Positions 26,447 to 35,618 of a stretch of 64,000 bases of DNA are shown piece after piece. Source of the DNA: Acetohalobium arabaticum DSM 5501 (GTDB taxonomy: Bacteria; Bacillota; Halanaerobiia; Halobacteroidales; Acetohalobiaceae); contig NC_014378.1 of assembly GCF_000144695.1 (NCBI RefSeq), positions 310,001-374,000 of the forward strand, read 5' to 3'. The notes beneath the pieces were generated by a model that was given only the letters and a program-made list of their open reading frames with translations, did not search any database and had not been told where the DNA came from. The number at the start of each line of letters is the position of its first letter. Position 1 is the stretch's first letter. A program made the position numbers and the translations under genes.

Positions 26447-28918
26447 ATGAAAGCAGTAATTATGGCCGGAGGAAAAGGGACTAGGTTGAGACCTTTAACC
26501 TGTGACTCTCCTAAACCGATGGTACCGATTATGAATAAGCCGGTGATGGAGCATATTATTGATTTATTAAAGCGGCATGGAATTAAAGATATTGCAGTAA
26601 CTACCTTTTATCTGCCGCAGGTGATTGAGGACTATTTTGGTGATGGTTCAGATTTTGGAGTCAATCTCCACTACTTTGTAGAAGAGAGTCCGCTAGGAAC
26701 TGCTGGTAGCGTCAAGAATGCTGAAGAATTTCTCGATGAAACTTTTATTGTTATTAGTGGTGATGCTTTAACAGATGCAGACTTGACTAAGGCTGTTGAT
26801 TATCATCAGAATAAAGAATCAGTAGCTACTTTAGTGTTGACCCAGGAAGATATCCCGCTAGAATACGGAGTAGTTATGACTAATCAAGAAGGAGCCATTA
26901 CTCAGTTTTTGGAAAAGCCTAGCTGGGGTGAAGTCTTTAGTGATACTGTTAATACAGGAATCTATATTTTAGATCCCCATGTATTTAATTACTATGATAA
27001 AGGTGTTAAGTTTGATTTTAGCAAAGATCTCTTCCCTAAATTATTACAGGCCGGTGAATCGATGTACGGCCATGTAATGAAGAATTACTGGTGTGATGTC
27101 GGGAATCTGCAGCAGTATCGTAAGACACATTATGATATAATCAATGGTAAAGTAGAGGTCAATCTCCCTGGAGAGGAGATTAAAGATCAGGTCTGGGTTG
27201 GTGAGGGAACAGAGATAGCTGATACTGCCGAATTATCCGGGCCGCTTTATATCGGTAAGGACTGTACGATTAAAGCTGGAGTTCAGCTGGAAGAATCAAT
27301 TATTGCTGACAACAATATTATTAATGATTCTACCTCAATAAAGAAGAGTATTATCTGGAATAATACCTTTATTGACCAGAATTCGGAGCTTAGAGGAACA
27401 GTAATCTGTGATGATGTAAATATTAAGGACCAGGTTTCTATCTTTGAAGGAGCAGCTATTGGAGACGGAACTTGGGTAGGTAAGAATGCTAAAATAAAGC
27501 CTAATGTTAAGGTCTGGCCTTACAAAGATATCTCTGACTTTACTATTTTAAATAAGAGTTTAGTCTGGGAGACGGAATGGAATCGGACATTATTCGGGAA
27601 CCAAGGGGTAGTAGGTATCAGCAATATTGAAGTAACGCCTGATTTTGTTGCTAAATTAGGAACCGCCTATGGTGCTATGTTAGAGAATGAAACTGTAATT
27701 ACTATTAGCTGTGATACCTACAGTATATCCAAGTTACTTAAGCATTCCTTAGCTTCTGGACTTATGTCTGCTGGGATTAGCGTACGGGATATAGGCGAGA
27801 TGCCTAGCCCTGTAGCTCGATACAGTGTTCGAAGGTTAAAAGCAGAAGGTGGACTCCATATTCGCGCTTGTCAGCAGGAGCCGCAGAATACTGTAATTGA
27901 ATTTCTGAATGAAGATGGAATCAATATCTCTCGTAGTGAAGAAAAAGGAATTGAGAAGATCTTCTTTAGAGAAGACTTTCAGCGGGCAGATATTGAAGCA
28001 GTAGGAGAGATTGATTATATTCCGCAGATGATCGATTCATATATCGGGGGACTCATTGAGGGGATAGATATTGATTCCATTAAAGAGGCCGATTACAGAG
28101 TCGTAGCTGACTATGAGCAGGATAATCTTGATGATCTCTGGACAGCTTTAACTGATAGATTAAATTTTAAGTTACTCAAAACAGATTATGAATCCGGAAC
28201 ATCTAGACCATTAAGTTTTCAAGAGCGGTTGCAGAAACAGGATGCAATATTAAATAAATTTGATAATGAAGATGAGGTTGATTTTGGAATTATTTTAGAC
28301 CACAATGGAGAAGAGATTACTCTAATTACTGAAGAGGGAGAGTTAGTTGGTAGAGAGTTAAATGAGGTAATTAGGGCAATCATTAATCTTAGACAGGGAG
28401 CTAAGAAGATATTTGTACCGGTAACAGCACCGCGGATTATTGAAGAGATAGCTTTAGATTATGGTGCAGATGTAACCTGGACTAAGGCTCAGGATAAAGA
28501 GTTACTATCAAATATGCTGGAGTATAGAAAGAGTAATGGCGAAGATTTTGAAGGTCTACCGGTTGTAGGAGATGCTCTTTCTTTCTTAGTTAAATTGATG
28601 GAGTTTTTAGCTCGCGAAGAGACTACATTATCTGAGCTATTATCATCTATTCCAGAGTTTCACCGAGTAGAGGAGACGATTGAATGTCCCTGGGAAGCTA
28701 AAGGACAGGTGATGCGTAATCTAATTGAAGAGGTGCCTGAAGAACAGGTTGAGTTAATAGATGGAATTAAAGTCTATCATGAAGATCAGGAAAGTTGGAC
28801 TTTGGTACTGCCTGATTCTGAAGAGCCTACATTCCATGTTTATTCTGAAGCTGATACTATTCAGAAAGCAAATAACTTTAATGAAGAGTATGCAGAGATG
28901 ATCAGTGATTTACAATAG
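26447..28918 (+). CDS. Sugar nucleotidyltransferase / left-handed beta-helix / phosphohexomutase-like fusion
   Basis: The 823-aa three-part protein starts with an NTP-transferase domain ([34 protein letters not shown]), residues 1-235. Left-handed beta-helix hexapeptides follow (about 250-370). The rest resembles phosphomannomutase domains. Annotated relatives are called mannose-1-phosphate guanylyltransferase/phosphomannomutase. The mutase part has no TASHNP serine loop: the matching place reads [19 protein letters not shown]. That half is therefore probably not a working mutase and may be a sensor. I chose ATG 26447 with GAGGAGG nine bases upstream. Context suggests it makes the activated sugar for the GT4 enzyme; GDP-mannose is the alternative. 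Confidence 0.8.
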   Translation: MKAVIMAGGKGTRLRPLTCDSPKPMVPIMNKPVMEHIIDLLKRHGIKDIAVTTFYLPQVIEDYFGDGSDFGVNLHYFVEESPLGTAGSVKNAEEFLDETFIVISGDALTDADLTKAVDYHQNKESVATLVLTQEDIPLEYGVVMTNQEGAITQFLEKPSWGEVFSDTVNTGIYILDPHVFNYYDKGVKFDFSKDLFPKLLQAGESMYGHVMKNYWCDVGNLQQYRKTHYDIINGKVEVNLPGEEIKDQVWVGEGTEIADTAELSGPLYIGKDCTIKAGVQLEESIIADNNIINDSTSIKKSIIWNNTFIDQNSELRGTVICDDVNIKDQVSIFEGAAIGDGTWVGKNAKIKPNVKVWPYKDISDFTILNKSLVWETEWNRTLFGNQGVVGISNIEVTPDFVAKLGTAYGAMLENETVITISCDTYSISKLLKHSLASGLMSAGISVRDIGEMPSPVARYSVRRLKAEGGLHIRACQQEPQNTVIEFLNEDGINISRSEEKGIEKIFFREDFQRADIEAVGEIDYIPQMIDSYIGGLIEGIDIDSIKEADYRVVADYEQDNLDDLWTALTDRLNFKLLKTDYESGTSRPLSFQERLQKQDAILNKFDNEDEVDFGIILDHNGEEITLITEEGELVGRELNEVIRAIINLRQGAKKIFVPVTAPRIIEEIALDYGADVTWTKAQDKELLSNMLEYRKSNGEDFEGLPVVGDALSFLVKLMEFLAREETTLSELLSSIPEFHRVEETIECPWEAKGQVMRNLIEEVPEEQVELIDGIKVYHEDQESWTLVLPDSEEPTFHVYSEADTIQKANNFNEEYAEMISDLQ

Positions 28919-29001
28919 TTCCTAGCTTTAAGAAGGAGTTTTGACCTAGACCCAGAAATAGTGTAGCAGTTTAGACTACTTTTATATCTGGGGAGTTAGT
29001 A

Positions 29002-29916
29002 ATGATTAAATTATTCAGTTTAGCGTTATTAATTAATTCAATTAATTTTTTAGAGCGGAGACTAAAATGCAGTAGTTATCGTTATTTGCTGCATCCGATC
29101 TTAGTAGCCCCTCTAGGAGGAGCCCTATTAGGTAATTTATCTACTGGAATCTATATTGGGCTGCTTCTAGAAGTAATCTGGGGTTCAAATTTATTTGACT
29201 ATGATTTTGGACTTCAGTATGTTAATTTAGCAGCTATTCTAACTACTGTACTAACTTTGGTAACAGGAAATATCAGTTTGATTCTTAATTTAACTATTGC
29301 TGTAATTATTACTTACTTGCTGCAGGAAGCAATAATTATGTTAGATTCAAAGACCAATCAATGGATAATTGAAATTGGTTTATTTTTCTTTATTTTTACT
29401 CTCTTAAACTTTACTCCGGTTTTGAAGGGCCTATTAGGAGAGATTCCGGCTCAGTTTCTGGACCAGCTGGCTGTAGCTAGCGGTTTGCTGCCTGGGTTAG
29501 GATTGGCAGTTATTCTGGCTCAGATTATAGTTTCTGAGGATTTGGGGAGTAATCTAAAGCTATCTTATCTATTGGTTCTGGTAATTTTACTCCTGCTTTC
29601 TCAGTGGTTTAATTGGCTGCTGCCGGTATTATTTATAGTAATCTGGGGTGGAGGCTATCTTTTAGTGAAGAAATTCAAAGTTTCCTCTTATTTTTTAAGA
29701 TTAGCAATTGGCGGTTTAGTGATAGCAGCTGCTCCTTTAGTTGTGGAAATAACAGGACCAATGGTAGATTCTCAATTAAAGTTAGTACTCTGGTCAGAAG
29801 CCTTTCTATCTGTATCAACTTTAGGTCTTCTATTATTTAGAATTACCCAATTTGAATTATACTTTATCTGTTTGATTTTAGGAGTTATAGCAAGTAGAGC
29901 TGGATTATTATTATAG
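29002..29916 (+). CDS. PTS EIIC-like (mannose/sorbose family) membrane protein, orphan
   Basis: The 304-aa protein has about 8-9 hydrophobic helices. The N-terminal half matches the sorbose/mannose-type EIIC pattern (VAPLGGALLGNLSTGIYIG, then LLLEVIWG). EIIC subunits form the sugar channel together with EIIA, EIIB and EIID. None of these partners is in this window, and the second half is less conserved. It might be a repurposed transporter. ATG 29002 has GGGGAG upstream. It sits between the alpha-glucan cluster and a PHP phosphatase gene, 13 bases before the latter. Confidence 0.65.
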   Translation: MIKLFSLALLINSINFLERRLKCSSYRYLLHPILVAPLGGALLGNLSTGIYIGLLLEVIWGSNLFDYDFGLQYVNLAAILTTVLTLVTGNISLILNLTIAVIITYLLQEAIIMLDSKTNQWIIEIGLFFFIFTLLNFTPVLKGLLGEIPAQFLDQLAVASGLLPGLGLAVILAQIIVSEDLGSNLKLSYLLVLVILLLLSQWFNWLLPVLFIVIWGGGYLLVKKFKVSSYFLRLAIGGLVIAAAPLVVEITGPMVDSQLKLVLWSEAFLSVSTLGLLLFRITQFELYFICLILGVIASRAGLLL

Positions 29917-29929
29917 GTGGTGATTAAGA

Positions 29930-30661
29930 TTGGAGATTATTGCTGATTTACATACCCACACTATTGCCTGTGGACATGCTTATAGTACCTTAGAAGAAAT
30001 GGTAAGGGGAGCTAAAGAGAAGGGGCTCGAACTTCTAGCAACTACTGATCACGGTCCCTGTATGCCAGGGGGTTGTCATCTGTATTACTTTTATAATTTA
30101 GCTATACTGCCGGAGGTGATTGATGGTATTAGGGTTTTAAAGGGGGTTGAAGCAAATATTACTGATGCCCGCGGTACTCTTGATCTTCCGGTAGCTGTTT
30201 TGAAAGAAATGGATATTGTTTTGGCTGGAATGCATTTTTTAACCGGCTATAATGGAGGAACGAAAGCTGAGAATACTGAAGCTATGATTAATGCTATGAA
30301 GAATTCCTTAGTTGATGTTATTGTCCATCCTGGCAATCCGGAGTTTGAGGTGAATGTTGAACAGGTAGTAGAAACAGCTTTGGAAAATGATGTTCTCTTA
30401 GAGATTAATAATAGTTCTTTTAGAAAGAGTAGGACAGGCAGCTGGGATAACTGTCTAGATATAGCCCATACTGCCAAAGAGGCTGGACTAGAGGTGATTG
30501 TAAGTAGTGATGCTCATTTTTCTCGGGATGTCGGTAGAGTGCAGAAGGCTCTACAGTTAATCGAAAAGGCTGGGTTAGAAGAGAAGGATATATTGAATAC
30601 CTCTTTAGAACGGGTAACTGAGTTTGTTAAAGCTAAAAAAGAATTTAAGGATAGAATGTAG
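29930..30661 (+). CDS. PHP-domain phosphoesterase (YcdX-like)
   Basis: The 243-aa protein is a single PHP domain. Motif I is ADLHTHT, followed by ATTDHGP, the metal Glu in VEANI, the His of GMHFL, IVHPGNP, EINNSS and the C-terminal SSDAHF, enough for a trinuclear metal site as in YcdX-type phosphatases. The substrate is unknown. The TTG start follows AGGTGGTGA. It is linked to the EIIC-like gene. A second, diverged PHP gene lies at 31601, beyond repeat copy 3. Confidence 0.8.
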   Translation: MEIIADLHTHTIACGHAYSTLEEMVRGAKEKGLELLATTDHGPCMPGGCHLYYFYNLAILPEVIDGIRVLKGVEANITDARGTLDLPVAVLKEMDIVLAGMHFLTGYNGGTKAENTEAMINAMKNSLVDVIVHPGNPEFEVNVEQVVETALENDVLLEINNSSFRKSRTGSWDNCLDIAHTAKEAGLEVIVSSDAHFSRDVGRVQKALQLIEKAGLEEKDILNTSLERVTEFVKAKKEFKDRM

Positions 30662-30740
30662 CTGTTATATCTATATTGATAACGGTCAGGACTTATTGGC
30701 GCTTGAGTCTTGTGAATTAGAAGCAATTGAATGACATATT

Positions 30741-30783
30741 AGTCCTGCAGTACAGTTTTTAACTGTGTTGCAGGACTTTTTAG
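30741..30783 (+). terminator. Rho-independent terminator after the first PHP gene
   Basis: AGTCCTGCA (30741-30749) pairs with TGCAGGACT (30769-30777), enclosing a second stem ACAGT/ACTGT, then TTTTTA. Repeat copy 3 begins 41 bases further on. Confidence 0.85.
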
Positions 30784-30823
30784 TTCTGCGGTATAAATAT
30801 CCTTCTTTTAGGATAGATTAAAT

Positions 30824-31357
30824 ATTGATATATTGTTGCAGTTTAGAGTTGATATCTTGCAAACGCTCCAGAAATCAGTCCTAGTCACTTAGCAGTAAAT
30901 AAATCTTAGTATTATGATTTAAAGATTCCGCTTTATATGTTAACTATTCTCTCTTGTGGGACTGCTTTAAAGTCGTTTTTTGCAAGATATCAACTAAATT
31001 GTGCAAAATTATCTGAGAGAAAGCGTTAAAACCCAAACCAATGAAATTTCTGTTCTGTAATACCATAAATAGTCAATATATGCTTTCAATGACTCTCATT
31101 GGTGATAATCACAGCAATATATTTTATTATCAATAGTCAATATGTGTCCAGAGCGACTCTTAAAACTGGCCCGGAATCACGGACGATGGAGGGCCAGTTT
31201 TTGACAGTGAGTGAGACAGGATGTCGAACGAACGGCAAGCGGCGGATACATATTGATTATTCCCGCAATATCATGAATGAGATTATACCGATTATGATAG
31301 AAAATTACAAATAAAGGGTATATACGGAAACATTGTAGAGTGACACAATATATCAAT
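30824..31357 (+). mobile_element. Composite intergenic repeat, copy 3 (modules A+B)
   Basis: A 534-bp copy with ends ATTGATATATTGTTGCAG and TGACACAATATATCAAT. Module A is nearly identical to copy 1. Module B has an outer stem (31132-31149 with 31244-31261) and an inner perfect stem AAACTGGCCC / GGGCCAGTTT (31163-31172 with 31191-31200, loop 18). The same inner stem in copy 1 is AAACTGACTC / GAGTCAGTTT: two positions changed on both sides and pairing was kept. No protein is encoded. Confidence 0.78.
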
Positions 31358-31400
31358 AAGTTGACAGATATGATATTAACTCACAAGCGGAGGTGCAGTC

Positions 31401-31601
31401 ATGAAGCGCCGAATAACAGTTCTCATTATAGTATTAATCATTCTAGTTAGTGGTTGTACAGCTAAAGAAATACCGGGAGAAAAGGATAAACCCAGCCGGG
31501 AAGTACCACAGCCGGATGAATTTAATGATCCCTATGGTTCTGAGGCACAGAGAAAACGGCTTATTCATGAGCTTGATGATTTAATCAGGAGTGATTATTG
31601 A
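31401..31601 (+). CDS. Small predicted lipoprotein
   Basis: The 66-aa protein has a basic start (MKRR), a hydrophobic stretch and a lipobox LVSGC (Cys at residue 19), so it should be lipid-anchored to the outer face of the membrane. The mature part is about 48 charged, Pro-rich residues with no recognised domain. SD GCGGAGGTG is good. Its TGA overlaps the ATG of the next PHP gene (TGATG), implying translational coupling. Function unknown. Confidence 0.7.
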   Translation: MKRRITVLIIVLIILVSGCTAKEIPGEKDKPSREVPQPDEFNDPYGSEAQRKRLIHELDDLIRSDY

Positions 31602-32344
31602 TGTATCTTACAGCAGATTACCATACACATACAAATTATGGCCATGGAGCTGGGCGGATTAAGGATAATATCAGGCAGGCTATTCAGTTTGACTTAGATG
31701 AATTAGCGATTACTGAACATGGTCCTGCTAGCCACAGTTTGACTAGGTTGGGAGTTAAAGATTCTCTACAGCTGCTGGAGATTAAAGAAGAGATTGCTGA
31801 ATATAATCGATATTTTGATGGACTTAATCTTTTAGCAGGGGTAGAAGCCAATGTAATCAACTTAGAAGGAAGACTGGATGTACCAGAAGTAATACTGAAT
31901 GAACTTGATATTGTATTGGCCGGACTGCATCTCTGGATTAAACCTGACAGCTGGCAGGCTGGAAGAAGGATTATCTTTGATAATACTATTGGATATAGGC
32001 TAGGATTGATTCCAAGAGGGAAGGTAAGACAGAATAATACTCAGGCTTTGGTCAATGCTGTCAAAAGATATGATATAGATATCATTACTCATCCTGGTTA
32101 TCAATTGGATATTAATACCTATAGGTTGGCTACTGTCTGTCGAAGGGAGGATACCTGTCTGGAGATCAATAATAGCCATCAGCAGTTATCAGCTGATTTC
32201 ATTGATACAGCAGCTTCGACTGGGGTGGAGTTTGCTGTCAATAGTGATGCTCATACTGCTGGAGGGGTAGGAAGGGTAGATTCAGCATTGGAGTTGATTA
32301 ATGAAGCTGAACTTGATTTAGATCAGGTAATAAATGTTACTTGA
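31601..32344 (+). CDS. PHP-domain phosphoesterase (second paralogue)
   Basis: The 247-aa single PHP domain is a diverged relative of the gene at 29930: YHTHTNYGHGAG, AITEHGPA, GVEANVINLEGRLDVPE, LAGLHLW, IITHPGYQ, EINNSH and NSDAHT. Metal-binding residues are kept. It carries a longer loop in the middle (about residues 108-140). The ATG overlaps the lipoprotein stop. rapZ follows after 62 bases. Its substrate is unknown; a sugar or nucleotide phosphate is typical of the group. Confidence 0.8.
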   Translation: MYLTADYHTHTNYGHGAGRIKDNIRQAIQFDLDELAITEHGPASHSLTRLGVKDSLQLLEIKEEIAEYNRYFDGLNLLAGVEANVINLEGRLDVPEVILNELDIVLAGLHLWIKPDSWQAGRRIIFDNTIGYRLGLIPRGKVRQNNTQALVNAVKRYDIDIITHPGYQLDINTYRLATVCRREDTCLEINNSHQQLSADFIDTAASTGVEFAVNSDAHTAGGVGRVDSALELINEAELDLDQVINVT

Positions 32345-32406
32345 AATTATGGCATGGTATTTGCTACTGGTTAGAAAAGATGATATGATATAGATGAGGT
32401 GGTAAC

Positions 32407-33282
32407 ATGAAAAAAATTAAGTTTGTAATTATTACCGGCATGTCCGGAGCAGGAAAGACAGAAGCAATTAGAATCTTTGAAGATTTAGGTTTTTTCTGTG
32501 TTGATAATCTACCGCCGGTTTTGATTTCAAAGTTTGCTGAGTTATGTTTGCAATCTGATGGTAAGATAAATAAGGTTGCTCTGGTAATAGATATCAGGGG
32601 GGGAGATTTCTTTGATAATTTATTAGGGGAACTATCAAAGTTGGATAAAGAGAAATTTATAGATTATGAAATTCTCTTTTTAGAGGCTGGTAATGATACT
32701 TTAATTCAGCGCTATAAGGAAACAAGACGGCTCCATCCGCTAGCCAAAGAAGAAGGAAGGATTCTTGATGCTATTAAACTGGAGCGCAAAAAGTTAGGGG
32801 CTTTAAGGGGGCAGGCTGATAAGGTAATAGATACTTCAGAGTCGTCAATTAAAGAACTAAAAGAAGAATTGAAGTCAAATTTTGCCCGGGTTGAATTAAC
32901 TGATAAGATTAATATTTCACTTATTTCTTTCGGGTTTAAGTATGGTATGCCGGCAGATTCAGATTTGATGTTTGATGTTCGTTTCTTGCCTAATCCGCAT
33001 TATGTAGATTCTTTGCGTCCTTTAACAGGAAATGATAAGCAGGTTCAAGAATATATTTTAAAGCGGCCGATTACAAGAGAGTTTAGGGAAAAGTTTTTTG
33101 ATTTAATAAATTTTTTGATTCCGCAGTATATTAAAGAAGGAAAGAACCATTTATCCATTGGAATCGGTTGTACTGGTGGTAAACATAGGTCGGTGACCTT
33201 TGTTAATGAATTGTCAGACTTTTTAGAGAATAAGCAGTATCATGTAATTACAGAACATCGCGACATTGATAAGGATAGGTAG
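32407..33282 (+). CDS. rapZ: RNase adapter/nucleotide-binding protein RapZ
   Basis: The 291-aa protein has Walker A GMSGAGKTEA near the N-terminus, ridge motif FCVDNLPP, FLEAGNDTLIQRYKETRRLH and the C-terminal signature GIGCTGGKHRSV. In Proteobacteria RapZ guides RNase E to GlmZ. In Firmicutes YvcJ binds nucleotides and affects competence and [12 protein letters not shown] control. The stop overlaps the yvcK start, and whiA follows, which is the conserved Gram-positive order. Confidence 0.95.
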   Translation: MKKIKFVIITGMSGAGKTEAIRIFEDLGFFCVDNLPPVLISKFAELCLQSDGKINKVALVIDIRGGDFFDNLLGELSKLDKEKFIDYEILFLEAGNDTLIQRYKETRRLHPLAKEEGRILDAIKLERKKLGALRGQADKVIDTSESSIKELKEELKSNFARVELTDKINISLISFGFKYGMPADSDLMFDVRFLPNPHYVDSLRPLTGNDKQVQEYILKRPITREFREKFFDLINFLIPQYIKEGKNHLSIGIGCTGGKHRSVTFVNELSDFLENKQYHVITEHRDIDKDR

Positions 33283-34637
33283 TGATTAAAGTGAAGCTTT
33301 TTAAGTGGTTATATCCAGGATTAAAAATAAAACGGTGGTTGATTTTATCGATTATTGGTATTTTGATGATCAGTATTGGATTGACTGTTATGTTGGGGTT
33401 TGAATTTTTAGGATTATTAGAAGGGAAGCTATTGACTTTTATTTATAGTTTGACTGGTCGTTTTTCTGAATGGATAAATATTATAAGTGGTTTAGTAATT
33501 ATGGGGCTTGGAATTGTTTTTGTTACTTATGGAATTACTAAAATGATTAATTCCATTATTGAAGCTTTACTACCGGAAAATGAAGAGGAATTAGTGGAAT
33601 TAATCTACCAACAGCGTCATCTCAAGCGGGGGCCTGAAATTGTTGTTATCGGCGGCGGTACCGGACTACCTACTATGCTTAGAGGAATCAAGGAGTTTAC
33701 CAGTAATATTACAGCAGTAGTGACTGTAGCTGATGATGGAGGAAGTTCAGGGGTTTTGAGAGATGAATTGAATATCTTACCTCCGGGAGATATTCGTAAC
33801 TGTTTAGTTGCTTTAGCTAATACTGAGGAGTTGATGGAAAGACTATTCCAGTATAGATTTGATACTGGAGAAGAATTGGGCGGCCATAGTTTTGGTAATC
33901 TATTTATAGCTACTCTATCAAAGGTGCTTGGGGATTTTGAAAAGGCGGTTAAGAAGTCAAGTAAGGTATTAGCTATTAAGGGACAAGTTTTACCTTCGAC
34001 TTTAGAAGATGTTGTCTTATCTGCTGAAACTGAAGAGGGAAGTATTATTGAAGGTGAATCTAATATTTCCAAGACTGATGGAAATATTAAAGAAGTATTT
34101 CTGAAACCAAAGGACTGCAGTTCACTACCGGAGGTTATTGAAGCTATTGAAGAAGCTGATGCTGTAGTTTTAGGACCGGGTAGTCTATATACCAGTGTGA
34201 TTCCTAATTTATTAGTTTCTGATCTTACCGAGGCTATCAAAGAAAGTGAGGCTTTGAAGATATACAACTGTAATATTATGACGCAGCCAGGTGAAACTAC
34301 TGGTTATACTGTGTCTGACCATGTTCAAGCTTTATATGATCATGCTGGTTCAGAGATAGTGGATTACGTATTGGTGAATAATGAACAGATTCCAGCTGAA
34401 TTATTGGCCAAATATGAAGAAGAAGGAGCCAGTCCAGTAGAGATTGACTCTAGAGAGTTAGAAAAGCTGAATATTAATCTTGTAGAGGCCCCTTTATTGA
34501 ATAAAGAAGATCTTGTTCGGCATAATTCGTATAAACTGGCTGAGGTTATCATTAAGTTGATTATTAAGTTTAAGGAAGAAGCAGACCAGAGTTCATTGAT
34601 TGATCTTTATTTGCGAGATAAGTACAGAAAGAGATAG
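33282..34637 (+). CDS. yvcK: Gluconeogenesis/[12 protein letters not shown] factor YvcK with N-terminal membrane helices
   Basis: The 451-aa protein has a CofD-like core from about residue 115 (VVIGGGTGLPTMLRGIKEF, VTVADDGGSSGVLRDEL, LPPGDIRNC, VLGPGSLYTSVIPNLLV). In Bacillus and Listeria YvcK binds UDP-sugars and links carbon metabolism to cell-wall synthesis. Here the core is preceded by about 105 residues with two strong hydrophobic helices (about 17-42 and 62-87), so the protein is probably membrane-tethered; the Bacillus form is soluble. The GTG start overlaps the rapZ stop. Confidence 0.92.
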   Translation: MIKVKLFKWLYPGLKIKRWLILSIIGILMISIGLTVMLGFEFLGLLEGKLLTFIYSLTGRFSEWINIISGLVIMGLGIVFVTYGITKMINSIIEALLPENEEELVELIYQQRHLKRGPEIVVIGGGTGLPTMLRGIKEFTSNITAVVTVADDGGSSGVLRDELNILPPGDIRNCLVALANTEELMERLFQYRFDTGEELGGHSFGNLFIATLSKVLGDFEKAVKKSSKVLAIKGQVLPSTLEDVVLSAETEEGSIIEGESNISKTDGNIKEVFLKPKDCSSLPEVIEAIEEADAVVLGPGSLYTSVIPNLLVSDLTEAIKESEALKIYNCNIMTQPGETTGYTVSDHVQALYDHAGSEIVDYVLVNNEQIPAELLAKYEEEGASPVEIDSRELEKLNINLVEAPLLNKEDLVRHNSYKLAEVIIKLIIKFKEEADQSSLIDLYLRDKYRKR

Positions 34638-34646
34638 GTGATGGTA

Positions 34647-35600
34647 ATGTCTTTTAGTGATCAAGTGAAGAATGAAGCAGCAAGAATAAAAGTGGAGAAT
34701 AAATGCTGTGGTTGGGCTCAGCTAGCGGCTTTAATTAAGGTTAATGGTTCTTTGGAGATTGTTAGAAAGAGGTTAGCCTTAAAAATGGTTTCTCAGCATG
34801 CTGCAGTGGCTAGACAGACATACCAATTATTGAAAGAACGATTTAATCTATTGACTAAGATTATGGTAAGAAGGAATATGTATCTCAATAAAGATAATTA
34901 TTATATTATCAAATTACCGCCGCAGAAAGGGATTAAAGAACTATTAATGAATTGTGGTTTAATAGAAAATGATTATAGATTGAATTATAGAATTAAGGAT
35001 AGCTTAGTGACAAATAAGTGTTGTAAGCAGGCTTATCTTAGAGGCAGCTTTTTAGGTGGGGGTTCTGTAAATAATCCTGAATCCAGTTATCACTTAGAGA
35101 TTAGAGTTCATAAACAGGATTATGCTCAACAGCTTGCTGAGTTAGCTATTAATAGTTTTGGTTTAGATTTTGGGATTAGACGTAAGAATAGTGATTCTCT
35201 TCTTTATCTGAAGAATGCTGAAGAAATTGTTAAGGTTTTAAATATTATTGGTGCTCATAATTCATTACTAGATTTTGAAAATACCAGAGTAGTAAAGGAA
35301 GTTAGAAATCAGGTTAATCGAATTGTTAATTGTGAAACGGCAAATTTGAATAAAACTATTGAAGCGGCTCGGGAACAGATTGGAAATATTAAATTGATTG
35401 AAATGATTAAAGGATTGGATTCATTGTCGCCTAGTTTACAGGAGATAGCAGAGTTGAGACTGGAGAATCCATATGCCAGCTTTAAGGAATTAGGAGAATT
35501 ATTGGAACCTACTTTAAGTAAGTCAGGGGTTAATCATAGGCTGCGTCGAATTAATAAGTTGGCAGATAGACTTAGAGATGAACGAAATCTATCAAGTTAA
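34647..35600 (+). CDS. whiA: DNA-binding regulator WhiA
   Basis: The 317-aa protein starts MSFSDQVKNEAARI, as WhiA does. It has a degenerate LAGLIDADG homing-endonuclease-like domain (AYLRGSFLGGGSVNNPE) and a C-terminal helix-turn-helix (SLQEIAELRLENP, then GVNHRLRRINKLA). It affects cell division and chromosome organisation in Gram-positives. I chose ATG 34647; ATG 34641 and GTG 34638 are in frame but sit inside the probable SD (AGGTGA). It is third in rapZ-yvcK-whiA. Confidence 0.93.
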   Translation: MSFSDQVKNEAARIKVENKCCGWAQLAALIKVNGSLEIVRKRLALKMVSQHAAVARQTYQLLKERFNLLTKIMVRRNMYLNKDNYYIIKLPPQKGIKELLMNCGLIENDYRLNYRIKDSLVTNKCCKQAYLRGSFLGGGSVNNPESSYHLEIRVHKQDYAQQLAELAINSFGLDFGIRRKNSDSLLYLKNAEEIVKVLNIIGAHNSLLDFENTRVVKEVRNQVNRIVNCETANLNKTIEAAREQIGNIKLIEMIKGLDSLSPSLQEIAELRLENPYASFKELGELLEPTLSKSGVNHRLRRINKLADRLRDERNLSS

Positions 35601-35618
35601 AAGAGGGTGATAAGTAAT

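Noticed and set aside
33617-34267. 216-codon frame antisense to yvcK
   Set aside because: It is Ser/Leu-rich and low in charge, as expected for the complement of a conserved coding region; yvcK is certain.
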